The notes: generated by a model from the sequence alone, not told the origin. Positions 24,610 to 33,643 are shown, counted from the first letter of the stretch. The stretch is DNA of 64,000 nucleotides from Streptomyces sp. SN-593 (GCF_016756395.1 NZ_AP018365.1:6576001-6640000), one strand, 5' to 3'. Translations and numbers: made by a program.

Positions 24610-25554
24610 ATGGAGCAGGCACGCACCGTCCACCCCCTGGTCTCGCCCTGGGGTCGGTTCGGGCTGTACAGCTTCTACGTCGACGCGCCCGAACCGGCGA
24701 TCGTCGACACCGGTATCGCCTCGTCGCCGGCCGACGGCATGGCCCCGGCACTGGCGGCGATCGGGCGGCGCGTCGAGGACGTGCGCTGGATCCTGCTGAC
24801 GCACGGCCACATCGACCACATCGGCGGTGCGTACGCCCTGTGGGAGCTGACCGGCCGGCGCGCCCAGGTGGTCATCCACCACGCCGACGCGCCGATGCTC
24901 CGTTCGCGGCGGGCCCACGTCGAGGAGTACCGCGCGGGACGCGGCCGGTACCTCGCGGATCCGGACGGCGAGGCGCGGGTGGCGGCCGCCGCGGACACCG
25001 TCATCTCCGGCGAGATGGAACCCACCCTGCTCGTCGGGGGCGGCGAGACGCTGTCCCTCGGCGGCGACGTCACGGTGTCGGTGCACTCCCTCCCGGGTCA
25101 CACGCCCGGGTCGGTCGCGTACGCCGTGGACGGCCGGCGGGCGGTGTTCACCGGGGACGCCGTGCAGGTGACAGGCGCCGCGAACGGCTTCCCCGGCTAC
25201 ACCGACCCGGCCGCCTACCGCGCGAGCCTCACCTCCCTGCGTGACGTGGTCCGGCCCCGCCACCTCTACCTCGGGCACCCTTACCGCCGCGCCGACGGCA
25301 CCCCGTACGGCGTCGAACTCGACGAGGCGCAGGCGCGGGAGGCCGTCGCCCAGAGCCTCGACGCCGAGCGGCGCGTGGCCGCGGCGGCCCGCGCCTGCCT
25401 CGACGCCGGCGCGCGCGCCACGCACTCGCCGTACTCCCCGTTCGCCTCCGTGGCGGACGCCCTCGGCTACACCGGCGACCCGGCCCTCGAACCGTCGCCG
25501 TTCTTCACCTCGCTGCACGGCTACCGCGCGCAGCACCGACGGACCGCGCAGTGA
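24610..25554 (+). CDS. Metallo-beta-lactamase-fold hydrolase
   Basis: A 314-residue MBL-fold protein with the zinc motif THGHIDHIGG (about 59-68), the next His in LPGHTPGS, the bridging Asp in FTGDAVQV and a final His in YLGHPYRR. Members include lactonases and thioesterases. Placed in the second catabolic operon, it could open a lactone or hydrolyse a thioester; the sequence does not tell which. ATG start, 43 bases after the esterase. Confidence 0.9.
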   Translation: MEQARTVHPLVSPWGRFGLYSFYVDAPEPAIVDTGIASSPADGMAPALAAIGRRVEDVRWILLTHGHIDHIGGAYALWELTGRRAQVVIHHADAPMLRSRRAHVEEYRAGRGRYLADPDGEARVAAAADTVISGEMEPTLLVGGGETLSLGGDVTVSVHSLPGHTPGSVAYAVDGRRAVFTGDAVQVTGAANGFPGYTDPAAYRASLTSLRDVVRPRHLYLGHPYRRADGTPYGVELDEAQAREAVAQSLDAERRVAAAARACLDAGARATHSPYSPFASVADALGYTGDPALEPSPFFTSLHGYRAQHRRTAQ

Positions 25555-25570
25555 ACCAGGAGTGAGCCAC

Positions 25571-27298
25571 ATGACCGACCTTCACACCATCCGGGCGGGC
25601 GAGCAGGTCATCGCCGTCCGCAAGGACCTGCGGGTGCCGATGCGCGACGGCGTCGAACTCGCCGCGGACGCCTACCACGGCGTGGACGACACGCCCCGCC
25701 CGGCGCTGATCGCGGCGAGCGCCTACGGCAAGGAACTGCAGGCCCTGGCGCTGACCACACCTCCGCAACTGCGCCCCAGCCCGATGTGGGACGGCTGCAT
25801 CGAGGCCGGCGACATCGCACGCGTCGTCCGCGAGGGGTACGTCCACGTGATCGGCGACATGCGCGGCACCGGCGACTCCGGCGGCACCATGATCGGCAAC
25901 TACAACGCCGGCGGGGTCCCGCAGGGCCAGGACCTGTACGACCTGATCGAGTGGGTGGCCGCGCAGCCGTGGTGCGACGGCAACGTCGGCATGATCGGCA
26001 TCTCCTACTTCGGCTCCATGCAGGTCCTCGCCGCCGCCGAGCGCCCCCCGCACCTGAAGGCGATCTTCGTCAGCGGCGGGCACTACGACTTCTACGAGAC
26101 GACCTATCACGGCGGGATCATGTGGTTCATGCCGCGTGCCGCCCGGGAGGGGCGCGGCGGCGACTCCGGCATCGCCCACACCGACGTCAGGTCCCGCATG
26201 CGGCAGGTGCACGGCGCCGAGGAACTGGACCGGCTCGTGGCGGAGCGGCTGAAGGACCCCGACGTGGCCGCCTGGCCCAACCTCGTGCACGTGCTGAGGT
26301 ACCCCGCCCACCGCGAGTTCTGGTTCGACATCGTGATGAACCCCCTCGACGGCGACTGGTACGAGGAGCGCAATCCCGTCAACCTCGCCCGCGCCATCGA
26401 CATCCCGGTCTACCTGCAGATCGACCAGGGCAGGGGCTGGACGGTGGACGGCCACATCGAGCTGTTCGACGTGCTCAAGGGTCCCAAGAAGCTCGACATC
26501 GGCTCCTACCCGCCGATGCAGTCGCGGCCCTGGGTCGAGGAGCACGACGCGATGTTCCGCTGGTACGCGTACTGGCTCAAGGGCGTCGACAACGGGATCA
26601 TGGACGAGCCGGCCGTGAGCGTGTTCGTGGAGGGCTCACGCGAGGTGGTGACCGCGGCGCAGTGGCCGCCGAAGGAGACCTCCCACCGGTCGCTCTACCT
26701 GCGCCCGCGCCGCAAGCTGTCCTTCGAGCCGGAGCACATGGGCGCCGAGCACGCCGCACCGGACGGCTTCTACCAGGCGCCGCTGACCGTGACCGACGAG
26801 GTGGAGGTGCTCGCGTGGCGCACCGCGCCGTTCGAGGAGCCCACCGAACTGATCGGCAGCGGCGCCGCGCACCTGTTCGCCGAGATCGACCAGGACGACA
26901 CCAACTTCATCCTCCGCCTGTGGGACGAAGCGCCCGGCGGCGCGCGGCAGTTGGTGACGACCGGCTACCTCAAGGCGTCCCACCGGGAACTCGACGAGGA
27001 GCGCTCCACCGAGGGCAACCCGTACCACCCGCACACCCGGTCGGTGCCGGTGGAGCCGGGCAGCATCGAGGAGTACGTCCTGCGGCTGTACCCGTTCGCG
27101 GCCACCCTCCTGCCGGGGCACCGCCTGGTGGCGGAGTTGTCCAACGACGAACCGCTCGCCGACGCGCACAACGCCCTGCTGCCCCCGGACGCCTTCCACC
27201 TGCCGGTGGGCCGTCCGGTGACCCACAAGATCTACCGGGACGCCGCGCATCCCTCCCGGCTGGTGCTGCCGTTCACGACGACCGGCGGTGCTCGGTAG
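25571..27298 (+). CDS. CocE/NonD family hydrolase (X-Pro dipeptidyl-peptidase-like esterase)
   Basis: A 575-residue serine hydrolase. The N-terminal alpha/beta domain has VPMRDGVELAADAY, DMRGTGDSGG and the nucleophile GISYFGS (about residue 140); a C-terminal jelly-roll (about 400-570) has the typical SGAAHLFAEIDQDDTNF. CocE-type enzymes cleave esters such as cocaine. Its ATG lies 16 bases after the MBL gene; the longer open frame upstream overlaps that gene and is not used. Last gene of the operon; its stop lies in a 21-bp tandem repeat. Confidence 0.9.
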   Translation: MTDLHTIRAGEQVIAVRKDLRVPMRDGVELAADAYHGVDDTPRPALIAASAYGKELQALALTTPPQLRPSPMWDGCIEAGDIARVVREGYVHVIGDMRGTGDSGGTMIGNYNAGGVPQGQDLYDLIEWVAAQPWCDGNVGMIGISYFGSMQVLAAAERPPHLKAIFVSGGHYDFYETTYHGGIMWFMPRAAREGRGGDSGIAHTDVRSRMRQVHGAEELDRLVAERLKDPDVAAWPNLVHVLRYPAHREFWFDIVMNPLDGDWYEERNPVNLARAIDIPVYLQIDQGRGWTVDGHIELFDVLKGPKKLDIGSYPPMQSRPWVEEHDAMFRWYAYWLKGVDNGIMDEPAVSVFVEGSREVVTAAQWPPKETSHRSLYLRPRRKLSFEPEHMGAEHAAPDGFYQAPLTVTDEVEVLAWRTAPFEEPTELIGSGAAHLFAEIDQDDTNFILRLWDEAPGGARQLVTTGYLKASHRELDEERSTEGNPYHPHTRSVPVEPGSIEEYVLRLYPFAATLLPGHRLVAELSNDEPLADAHNALLPPDAFHLPVGRPVTHKIYRDAAHPSRLVLPFTTTGGAR

Positions 27299-27355
27299 CA
27301 GGCTGGAGGCGTTTGGTAGCGGGCTGGAGGTGTTCGGTAGCGGGCCGGAGGCGTT
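27293..27355. repeat. Three imperfect tandem 21-bp repeats after the CocE gene
   Basis: Units at 27293-27313, 27314-27334 and 27335-27355 all follow the pattern GGTAGC(A/G)GGC(T/C)GGAGG(C/T)GTT with one to three differences. The first unit contains the TAG stop of the CocE-like gene and the array fills the gap to the convergent DUF1697 gene. Confidence 0.9.
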
Positions 27356-27358
27356 CGC

Positions 27359-28009
27359 TCAGGGCCCGCTCAACTCGACGAGCTTCACGACGGTGTTCCA
27401 GTTGCGCGCGGTCGCGGTCAGGCCGAGCCAGCGGTCCGAGAAGCGGGCGGCCAGCTTGGAGTTGCGGATCGAGTCCGGGAAGTGGGCGTAGATCTCCCGC
27501 TCACCGGCCCGGAACTCGTCGGGGGCGTAGACGGCCGGGTCCAGGGTCGCCAGCTTGTCCCGGGGCGGGGGCCCGGACAGGAAGACGACCAGGAACCGTG
27601 AGCCGTTCACCCCCTCCATGGCGAACGGGTTCGCGTCGGCCACGCGCCGAAGGTCCGTCGCCGTCCGGACCAAGCACGTGACGGTGAGCCCCAGTTCGTC
27701 CCTGATGCGCTGCTCCAACTCCGCTGCCAGGTGCTCCGGTTCCTCCTCACCGTGGGTGAAGACGGCGTTGCCGCTCTGCAGGTGGGTGCGTACCGCGGTG
27801 CCGCCCATGTCGGTGAGCAGGCCGCGCAGTGTCTCCATGGGGACACGTGCGTGTCCCCCGACGTTGATGCCGCGCAGGAGCGCGACGTAGCGGGTGGCGG
27901 ACGGGTCGGCGGTGTCCGTGGTGTCTGCGGTGGCCGCGGTGGCCGCGAGGTCCGCGGCGGTCGCGCGGTCCGCGGACTTCGGTGGACGCGGCTTGCTGGG
28001 TTTCGTCAC
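27359..28009 (-). CDS. DUF1697 family protein
   Basis: The core of about 180 residues begins RYVALLRGINVGGHARVPM and continues with LRGLLTDMGGTAVRTHLQSGNAVF, ending with the conserved ARNWNTVVKL segment; these define DUF1697, a two-domain family of unknown function. No Met precedes the core, so I place the start at the GTG at 28009, where GGAGG overlaps the start; this adds an approximately 38-residue Ala/Thr/Asp-rich N-terminus. The true start is uncertain. Confidence 0.8.
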   Translation of the reverse strand: MTKPSKPRPPKSADRATAADLAATAATADTTDTADPSATRYVALLRGINVGGHARVPMETLRGLLTDMGGTAVRTHLQSGNAVFTHGEEEPEHLAAELEQRIRDELGLTVTCLVRTATDLRRVADANPFAMEGVNGSRFLVVFLSGPPPRDKLATLDPAVYAPDEFRAGEREIYAHFPDSIRNSKLAARFSDRWLGLTATARNWNTVVKLVELSGP

Positions 28010-28313
28010 CTCCGTAAAGGTAGTGAGCGGTCTGCGCTGTGGCCCACCCGCGACGCGCGGGGCGCGGGGGCCGGGGAGGGCGGGTCCGACGGTGCGGACG
28101 TGCGGATGCGCGGGCAGAGGAGTGCGGCGCGTGTGGGGGTGCGGATCGGGCCGGCGGTGATTCGGGCGCCGCCTGATCCGTTCCGCTGTAGGTCTGTTTC
28201 TGTACGTCCGTTTCTCCCGAATCAATGCGGATCATGCCGGATGTCCCTCTTTCGAGGGACGAAACGCACGCTGGAACGATTCGGCGCGGACCGCGGTCGT
28301 TAGCTTCGCCGCC
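28010..28313. promoter_or_regulatory. Divergent spacer with a small inverted repeat
   Basis: No gene is visible in these 304 bases. The last 130 bases are less GC-rich and contain GTCCCTC-TTTC-GAGGGAC (28243-28260), a perfect 7-bp inverted repeat 54 bases before the ATPase start. It may be an operator or an early hairpin; promoters for both flanking genes should lie here. Confidence 0.35.
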
Positions 28314-30461
28314 ATGAGCAGCAGCCCGCAGCGTCCGATCATCACCGAACTCCGGCTGTCGGCCTTCAAATCGCATCGTGGCGCCACTTTCCCGCTCGAC
28401 CCGATCACGCTCCTCACCGGGACGAGCGGGACGGGCAAGTCGAGTGTCCTCGAAGGTCTGGCCGTCCTCGGACGGCTCGCCTCGGGAGCCGATCTGCAAG
28501 AGGTGTTCGAGGTGTCGCGCAGCGGAAGGTCCTTCGTGCGCGGAGGAGCGGCGGCCTGCGTACCGCAGGGTGCGAGCCCCGACGCGCAGGGGCGGCGCGG
28601 CTTCCGTGTCGGCTGCACCGCCGGGGGAACGCTCGGACCGGTCCGGCTCGACCTGGCCGTCCAGGTCGAGCCGACCCTGCGGATCGTCGGCGAGCGGCTC
28701 ACCGGCCTGGGCGAGACGCTTCTGACCACGGCGCTGCGCGACCCGGCGCGGTCCTCCGTGCAGGCCGCCTGGCACACCGGGGACTCCGTGTGGGTCACCC
28801 GCGCACCCCTTCCCGACGACCGGCTCGCCACGTCGCTGCTGCCGCTGCGGGTCTCCGGCAGCACCGAGGGCCAGCGGCTGGTACTGGCCGCGGCCGAGCA
28901 ACTCGTGGTCGCGCTGCGCGGGGTCTTCCCGGTCGCGCCGCGGCCCGAGTTGATGCGCGGCCCCGTCCGGGTCGGTGACGGGAGGCTGCGCGGTTCGTGC
29001 GACAACCTGTCCGCGGTGCTGGCCAGGACCGAGCACGAGTGCAGCATCCGGCACGGGATGCTGGTGGGTGCCGTGCGCGACGTGTGCAGCGGGCCGGTGC
29101 GCGGGCTGACCGCGCTGCCCGCGCTCATCGCCGGTGACGGGAGTGAGCCGCTGGTCGAGGCGGTGATCGCCGCGGTCGACCGCGGCGGCCTCGGCACCGT
29201 CCCGGTCGATCGGCTCGGCGACGGCGAACTGCGCTTCCTGGCCCTGGCGTTGGTGCTGCTGACCGGGCCCGGTGTGCTGGACGTCGACACGAGCACCGAG
29301 CACCTGCCGGCCGGCCAGGTGCTGACGGTGGTGGCCGACGGGCTCGACGTCGGTGTCGACCGGCGGCAGGCCCGGGAACTGCTCCGGCTGGCGGGGCTCG
29401 CGTCCGCCCGCGGCCACATCCGGCTGCTGTGCACCGTGCAGGACTCCTCGTTGCTGGAGGAGGCCGAGGGGGCGGAGGGCGCCCTGCTCATGGCGCTCGG
29501 GCCGGGGGCGGAGCTGGTGCGGACGACGAAGAAGGGGGCGTCGGGGGAGGGAGCCGGCGGCGCCGAGGACGACACGGGAGCCGGGGCGGGCGCGGACGCC
29601 GGAGAGGGGGCGGACACCGGAGAGGGGGCGAGCCCCGCCGGGGTGGGCGCGGGTGGTGGGCGGGTGGCGGAGAGGGAGCCCGGGGGCCCGATGGACGTCG
29701 GGGGAGCCGTGCGCGTGGAGACGGTCGGGTCCGCCGAAGGGGCGGTCGGCCTGGGAGCGGAGGAGGCGGGCGCCGGCCCGGGAACGGTGGCAGGGGCTCC
29801 GTCCGAACGCGGGGCGGGGGGTCGGGAGGCCGCCGGGGGCGACGAGTCCGTGAACGGTGAAGGGGGCGGGGCGAAGGGCGAGGACCCGAGCGCGGCCGGG
29901 CCGGTGGACCCCGCGAGGGCGGCGGACCGTGAGGGGCCGGGTGGGACCGAGCCGGGTGCCGCCGTACGCTTCCGGCCCGCGACGGCCGGCCCGCGGCCCC
30001 CGCGGACCGGGGGAGCGCGGCCCGTGGCCGCCGGCGAGGCGCGGGTGCCCGCCCAGTCCGGTCCGCACCGCCGGGCCTCGCCGGGTGCCCGCGGCGCGGC
30101 GCCGGCGGCCGTCTCCCCGTACGGCGAGCCGCCGTTCGACCGGGCGGGGCACGAGGACTTCGGGTACGCAGCCGGCTTCGAGTACGACGGGTCCGCGTAC
30201 GGTGGCCTCGCGTGGGAGGGGCCGGACGAGCGGGGCTTCGAGCCCGCCGACTACGTCCCGACCGAAACCGTCGACGACGTGCCCGGCCACGCGGAACCGG
30301 CATGGCTCGACTCGGTGTTCGCGCCCGCAACTGCGGGGCCCCTTCCCGCGGCCCTCGACGTCGATGTGGATGTCGATGTCGACCTCGATGACGACGGGGA
30401 CGGCGACGACGGGGACGGCGGAGGTGGTGGTGGCGACGGCGGGGACGGGAGCAGGGGGTGA
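28314..30461 (+). CDS. RecF/SMC-like AAA ATPase with long disordered acidic tail
   Basis: The first 400 of 715 residues form an ABC-type ATPase: ITELRLSAFKSHRGATFPLD, Walker A TGTSGTGKSS (about 39-48), and a signature-like RLGDGELRFLALALVLL. The usual Walker B Asp-Glu is not seen; the equivalent stretch is GVLDVDTSTEHL, so hydrolysis may be weak. From about residue 400 the protein is low-complexity Gly/Ala/Glu/Pro, then Asp-Val repeats and a Gly/Asp end. ATG start. The MazG-like gene follows after 39 bases, so they may be co-transcribed. Role unknown. Confidence 0.75.
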   Translation: MSSSPQRPIITELRLSAFKSHRGATFPLDPITLLTGTSGTGKSSVLEGLAVLGRLASGADLQEVFEVSRSGRSFVRGGAAACVPQGASPDAQGRRGFRVGCTAGGTLGPVRLDLAVQVEPTLRIVGERLTGLGETLLTTALRDPARSSVQAAWHTGDSVWVTRAPLPDDRLATSLLPLRVSGSTEGQRLVLAAAEQLVVALRGVFPVAPRPELMRGPVRVGDGRLRGSCDNLSAVLARTEHECSIRHGMLVGAVRDVCSGPVRGLTALPALIAGDGSEPLVEAVIAAVDRGGLGTVPVDRLGDGELRFLALALVLLTGPGVLDVDTSTEHLPAGQVLTVVADGLDVGVDRRQARELLRLAGLASARGHIRLLCTVQDSSLLEEAEGAEGALLMALGPGAELVRTTKKGASGEGAGGAEDDTGAGAGADAGEGADTGEGASPAGVGAGGGRVAEREPGGPMDVGGAVRVETVGSAEGAVGLGAEEAGAGPGTVAGAPSERGAGGREAAGGDESVNGEGGGAKGEDPSAAGPVDPARAADREGPGGTEPGAAVRFRPATAGPRPPRTGGARPVAAGEARVPAQSGPHRRASPGARGAAPAAVSPYGEPPFDRAGHEDFGYAAGFEYDGSAYGGLAWEGPDERGFEPADYVPTETVDDVPGHAEPAWLDSVFAPATAGPLPAALDVDVDVDVDLDDDGDGDDGDGGGGGGDGGDGSRG

Positions 30462-30500
30462 CGGGGGCGGAGGCGGCGAGGATTTGGTAGACCGGTCCGC

Positions 30501-30866
30501 GTGACCGACCGACATGATCTCGCCGAACTGCAGCAGCGCCTGGTGGACTTCGCGGCCCGGCGCCGCTGGGAGCCTTTTCACACGCCCAAGAACCTCGCCG
30601 CCGCGCTGAGCGTCGAAGCCTCCGAACTGCTGGAGATCTTCCAGTGGTTGACCCCCGAGCAGTCGGCGGCGGTGATGGACGGAGGCGGTGACGGCGAGGC
30701 GGCGGGCCGGGTGCTGGACGAGGTCGCGGACGTCCTGGCGTACCTGCTCCAGTTCTGCGCGGTGCTGGACATCGACGTCCTTGCCGCGCTCTCCGCCAAG
30801 ATCGACCGCAACGAGCTGCGGTTTCCCGTGCCGGAGCCCGAACCGGAGCCGGAGCCGGAGCCGTAA
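30501..30866 (+). CDS. MazG-like nucleotide pyrophosphohydrolase
   Basis: A 121-residue all-alpha NTP pyrophosphatase of the dCTPP1/RS21-C6 type. It carries the metal-binding motifs SVEASELLEIFQW (ExxE, about 35-47) and EVADVLAYLLQF (ExxD, about 74-85). It likely hydrolyses non-canonical dNTPs. The C-terminus is a Pro-Glu dipeptide run of about 11 residues. GTG start; downstream of the ATPase gene. Confidence 0.92.
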   Translation: MTDRHDLAELQQRLVDFAARRRWEPFHTPKNLAAALSVEASELLEIFQWLTPEQSAAVMDGGGDGEAAGRVLDEVADVLAYLLQFCAVLDIDVLAALSAKIDRNELRFPVPEPEPEPEPEP

Positions 30867-30940
30867 GAGGACGGGTCGGAGCCGAAACCGCCTGTGCACG
30901 ACATTGCGGAGTGCCGCGATCCCTCGAACGGGTGACCGAC

Positions 30941-30967
30941 TTATCCACAGCCCGGGGCTCGTCCACA
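30941..30967 (+). promoter_or_regulatory. Two DnaA-box-like nonamers
   Basis: TTATCCACA at 30941-30949 is a perfect consensus DnaA box. TCGTCCACA at 30959-30967 differs in one base from the streptomycete form TTGTCCACA. They are in the same orientation, starts 18 bp apart, in the spacer before the small protein gene. Confidence 0.45.
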
Positions 30968-31003
30968 CATTCGACATCCCCCTCTTTTCTGACCCTTGCG
31001 CTG

Positions 31004-31020
31004 TGTCACTCTGAGTGACA
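31004..31020. promoter_or_regulatory. Inverted repeat before the small conserved gene
   Basis: TGTCACT-CTG-AGTGACA, perfect 7-bp arms, lies 53 bases before the next start and close to TTGCGC-type promoter bases. Candidate operator. Confidence 0.4.
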
Positions 31021-31072
31021 TGAGGCGGCGGCGCCGAGCCGACGCGCGAACGCGAGGGAAGGGAAAGAGGAC

Positions 31073-31543
31073 ATGGACGCTGCACGACTCGTGGCCGAGG
31101 CGGAGCGGACGATGAGCCGCGATCCGCAACCGGCGGACGTCATCGCCGAAGCCTGGCAGGCGTACGAGCTGACGGACGCGATCGGCCGGCTGCTCGCGGA
31201 GACGCGGGAGGACGGGGTCGACGGCGGCCCGGGCACCGTCCGCCCGGGGGAGCGCGCGACGACCCGCGATCCTGGGCTCACGGTGTCGCGGGCCGGGCCC
31301 GTGCCGGTCGTGTCGGCGACACGGGTCGGCCCGCCCAGGGCGGCGCGGTTGAGCACGGTCCGCGAACCGGACGGCACACTGCGGGCGCTGCGCACCCTCC
31401 TCGGCGGGATCGGGCTCGCCCTGGTCACGCTGATCTCCTCCGCCTGCGACGAGGAGACCTACTGGGAGTGCGTCGAGGCGCTGGACGCGGTGGACGAGGC
31501 GAAGGACCGGGTGCACATGCTCGCGCACACGAATTCGGGGTGA
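31073..31543 (+). CDS. Small conserved streptomycete protein (DUF6099-like)
   Basis: A 156-residue protein with a helical N-terminus (MDAARLVAEAERTM and AWQAYELTDAIGRLLAE), a variable Pro/Arg/Thr-rich middle, and a C-terminal part with a hydrophobic helix (LLGGIGLALVTLISSA) and ECVEALDAVDEAKDRVHML. The layout resembles DUF6099; the assignment is from memory of that family. Function unknown. Good GGGAAGGGAAAGAGG site before the ATG. Confidence 0.7.
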   Translation: MDAARLVAEAERTMSRDPQPADVIAEAWQAYELTDAIGRLLAETREDGVDGGPGTVRPGERATTRDPGLTVSRAGPVPVVSATRVGPPRAARLSTVREPDGTLRALRTLLGGIGLALVTLISSACDEETYWECVEALDAVDEAKDRVHMLAHTNSG

Positions 31544-31578
31544 CGCGACCGGCCGCGGATCTGATGCAGGATGGAGGA

Positions 31579-32499
31579 ATGGATCTACGAATCTTCACCG
31601 AGCCCCAGCAGGGGGCGAGCTACGACACGCTGCTGGCCGTCGCCAAGGCCACCGAGGAGCTGGGCTTCGACGCGTTCTTCCGGTCCGACCACTACCTGAC
31701 CATGGGCGGGGACGGGCTGCCGGGACCCACGGACGCGTGGATCACCCTGGCGGGCCTCGCGCGGGAGACCCGCCGGATCAAGCTCGGCACGTTGATGACC
31801 GCGGGCACCTTCCGGCTGCCGGGGGTCCTGGCCATCCAGGTGGCGCAGGTGGACCAGATGTCGGGCGGCCGCGTCGAGTTCGGGCTCGGCGCGGGCTGGT
31901 ACGAGGCGGAGCACACTGCGTACGGAATCCCCTTCCCGAAGGAGAAGTTCGGTCGGCTGGAGGAGCAGTTGGCCGTCATCACCGGACTGTGGGGGACGCC
32001 GGCGGGGCAGACCTTCGACTTCGACGGCAAGTTCTACCAGCTCAAGGACTCGCCGGCGCTGGCCAAGCCCGCGCAGTCCTCGCTCCCGGTGATCATCGGC
32101 GGTATGGGAGCCAAGCGCACCCCTGAGCTGACGGCGCGCTACGCGGCGGAGTTCAACGTGCCGTTCGCCTCGATCGAGGACAGCGGGCAGCAGTTCGAGC
32201 GGGTGCGGGAGGCGTTGCGGTCGGCCGGTCGGGCGGCGGACGACATCGTCCTGTCCAACGCGCTGGTCGTCGCGGTCGGCAAGGACGACGCCGAGGTCGG
32301 CAGGCGTGCGGCGGCGATCGGCCGGGAGGTCGACGAGCTGAAGGCGAACGGGCTCGCCGGTTCGCCCGCCGAGGTCGTCGACAAGATCGGGCGGTACGCC
32401 GAGCTGGGCGCCACCCGGTTCTACCTCCAGGTCCTCGACCTGGAGGACCTGGACCACCTGGAGCTGATCTCCTCGCAGGTCCAGTCCCAGCTCGGGTGA
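31579..32499 (+). CDS. LLM-class F420-dependent oxidoreductase
   Basis: A 306-residue luciferase-like TIM-barrel protein beginning MDLRIFTEPQQGASYDTLL, with GFDAFFRSDHYLTMGG, the RIKLGTLMTAG strand, RVEFGLGAGWYEAEHTAYG and PVIIGGMGAKRTPEL. This pattern is of actinobacterial F420-dependent enzymes rather than FMN luciferases. Substrate unknown. The ATG at 31579 gives the common family N-terminus; an in-frame ATG five codons earlier (31564) is an alternative, with GGAGGA lying between the two. Confidence 0.9.
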   Translation: MDLRIFTEPQQGASYDTLLAVAKATEELGFDAFFRSDHYLTMGGDGLPGPTDAWITLAGLARETRRIKLGTLMTAGTFRLPGVLAIQVAQVDQMSGGRVEFGLGAGWYEAEHTAYGIPFPKEKFGRLEEQLAVITGLWGTPAGQTFDFDGKFYQLKDSPALAKPAQSSLPVIIGGMGAKRTPELTARYAAEFNVPFASIEDSGQQFERVREALRSAGRAADDIVLSNALVVAVGKDDAEVGRRAAAIGREVDELKANGLAGSPAEVVDKIGRYAELGATRFYLQVLDLEDLDHLELISSQVQSQLG

Positions 32500-32533
32500 C
32501 GGCGCGGTGACACCGCCCGTGCCCGCGGCGGAG

Positions 32534-32556
32534 CCCGGCCCCGCCCGCGGGCCGGG
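32534..32556 (+). terminator. Hairpin terminator after the F420-type oxidoreductase
   Basis: CCCGGCCC and GGGCCGGG form a perfect 8-bp stem with a 7-base loop, 35 bases after the stop. Its position argues that the following gene starts downstream of it. Confidence 0.5.
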
Positions 32557-32653
32557 CGGACCGCCCGCCGAGGAGGAGCCCGTCGCCCGGACGACGGGGG
32601 AAGCACCACCGGACCGAGCGGAAGGAGGCGAGGCGATCGGAGGGAAGCGGGGC

Positions 32654-33541
32654 GTGCCGCTGGTGCCGGACGACGGAGCGCTGGTGCTCGACGGCGGGTT
32701 GTCCAACCAACTCGTGGACCAGGGCTGCGACGTGACGGACCCGCTGTGGACGGCCCGGCTGCTGGCGGAGGAACCCGGGCAGATCCTCGCGGCCCACACG
32801 GCGTACCTGGAGGCGGGCGCCCAGGTGCTCACCACGGCCAGCTACCAGGCGACGTTCGAGGGGTTCGCCCGGCGCGGCTTCGGCCGGGCGGAGACGGCGC
32901 GGCTGCTGGGAAGCAGCGTCCGGTTGGCCCGCAGGGCGGCGGCAGGCAGCCCCGGGGTGCGGGTGGCGGCGTCGGTCGGGCCGTACGGAGCGATGCTGGC
33001 GGACGGGAGCGAGTACCGGGGGCGGTACGGGCTCGGTGTACGGGAGCTGGAGCGGTTCCACCGCCCGCGGATCGAGGTGCTGGCGGCCGCACAGCCGGAT
33101 GTCCTCGCGCTGGAGACGGTGCCGGACGTGGACGAGGCGGAGGCGATGCTGAAGGCGGCCGAGGGCACCGGGGTGCCGCTGTGGCTGTCGTACACGGTCG
33201 AGGGCGGGCGGACTCGGGCCGGGCAGCGGTTGGAGGACGCGTTCGCCCTGGTGGCCGACCGGGACGAGGTGGTCGCGGTGGGCGTCAACTGCTGCGCTCC
33301 GGGCGAGGTGGACGACGCGGTGCGGCTGGCCGCCGGGATCACGCGCAAACCGGTGGTGGCCTACCCCAACAGCGGGGAGCGGTGGGACGCCGAGGGGCGG
33401 CGCTGGGCGGGCGGCGCGCAGTTCGACCCCGCGCTGGTCACCGGGTGGTGCCGGGCGGGCGCGCGGCTGGTGGGCGGCTGCTGCCGGGTCGGCCCGACCG
33501 GGATCGCCGGTATCGCGGCGGTGTTGCGGGGCGGCGGCTGA
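32654..33541 (+). CDS. mmuM: Homocysteine S-methyltransferase
   Basis: Transfers a methyl group from S-methylmethionine (or SAM) to homocysteine to give methionine. The 295-residue barrel has LVLDGGLSNQLVDQGCD, TASYQATFEGFARRG, and the three zinc cysteines in VGVNCCAP and GGCCRVGP. I choose the GTG at 32654, 9 bases after GGAGGG and giving the family-length N-terminus; an in-frame GTG at 32507 would add 49 Pro/Gly/Glu-rich residues and run through a terminator-like hairpin. Confidence 0.92.
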   Translation: MPLVPDDGALVLDGGLSNQLVDQGCDVTDPLWTARLLAEEPGQILAAHTAYLEAGAQVLTTASYQATFEGFARRGFGRAETARLLGSSVRLARRAAAGSPGVRVAASVGPYGAMLADGSEYRGRYGLGVRELERFHRPRIEVLAAAQPDVLALETVPDVDEAEAMLKAAEGTGVPLWLSYTVEGGRTRAGQRLEDAFALVADRDEVVAVGVNCCAPGEVDDAVRLAAGITRKPVVAYPNSGERWDAEGRRWAGGAQFDPALVTGWCRAGARLVGGCCRVGPTGIAGIAAVLRGGG

Positions 33542-33643
33542 GCGGTTCGGCGGCCGGCGGCTCGGGCGGAGGGGGCCGTCGGGCGGCCGGACCGGGGCAT
33601 AAACCGGTGTCGGCCGGGCGCCCCGGTGCCGATACTCGGGTAC

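Noticed and set aside
24610..25554. Calling the MBL-fold and phosphotriesterase-like proteins a quorum-quenching system
   Set aside because: Both families include acyl-homoserine lactonases, but operon partners (monooxygenase, esterases) point as well to general ester or lactone catabolism and nothing in the sequence fixes the substrate.
27747..31085. Very long antisense open frame (over 1,000 codons) opposite the ATPase, MazG-like and small genes
   Set aside because: It runs across several recognisable genes, encodes Arg/His/Pro-rich low-complexity sequence with no family resemblance, and reflects the high GC3 bias of the real genes.
32507..32653. Upstream GTG (32507) as start of the homocysteine methyltransferase
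   Set aside because: It would add a Pro/Gly-rich extension passing through a hairpin; the GTG at 32654 has GGAGGG at proper spacing and the family-length N-terminus.
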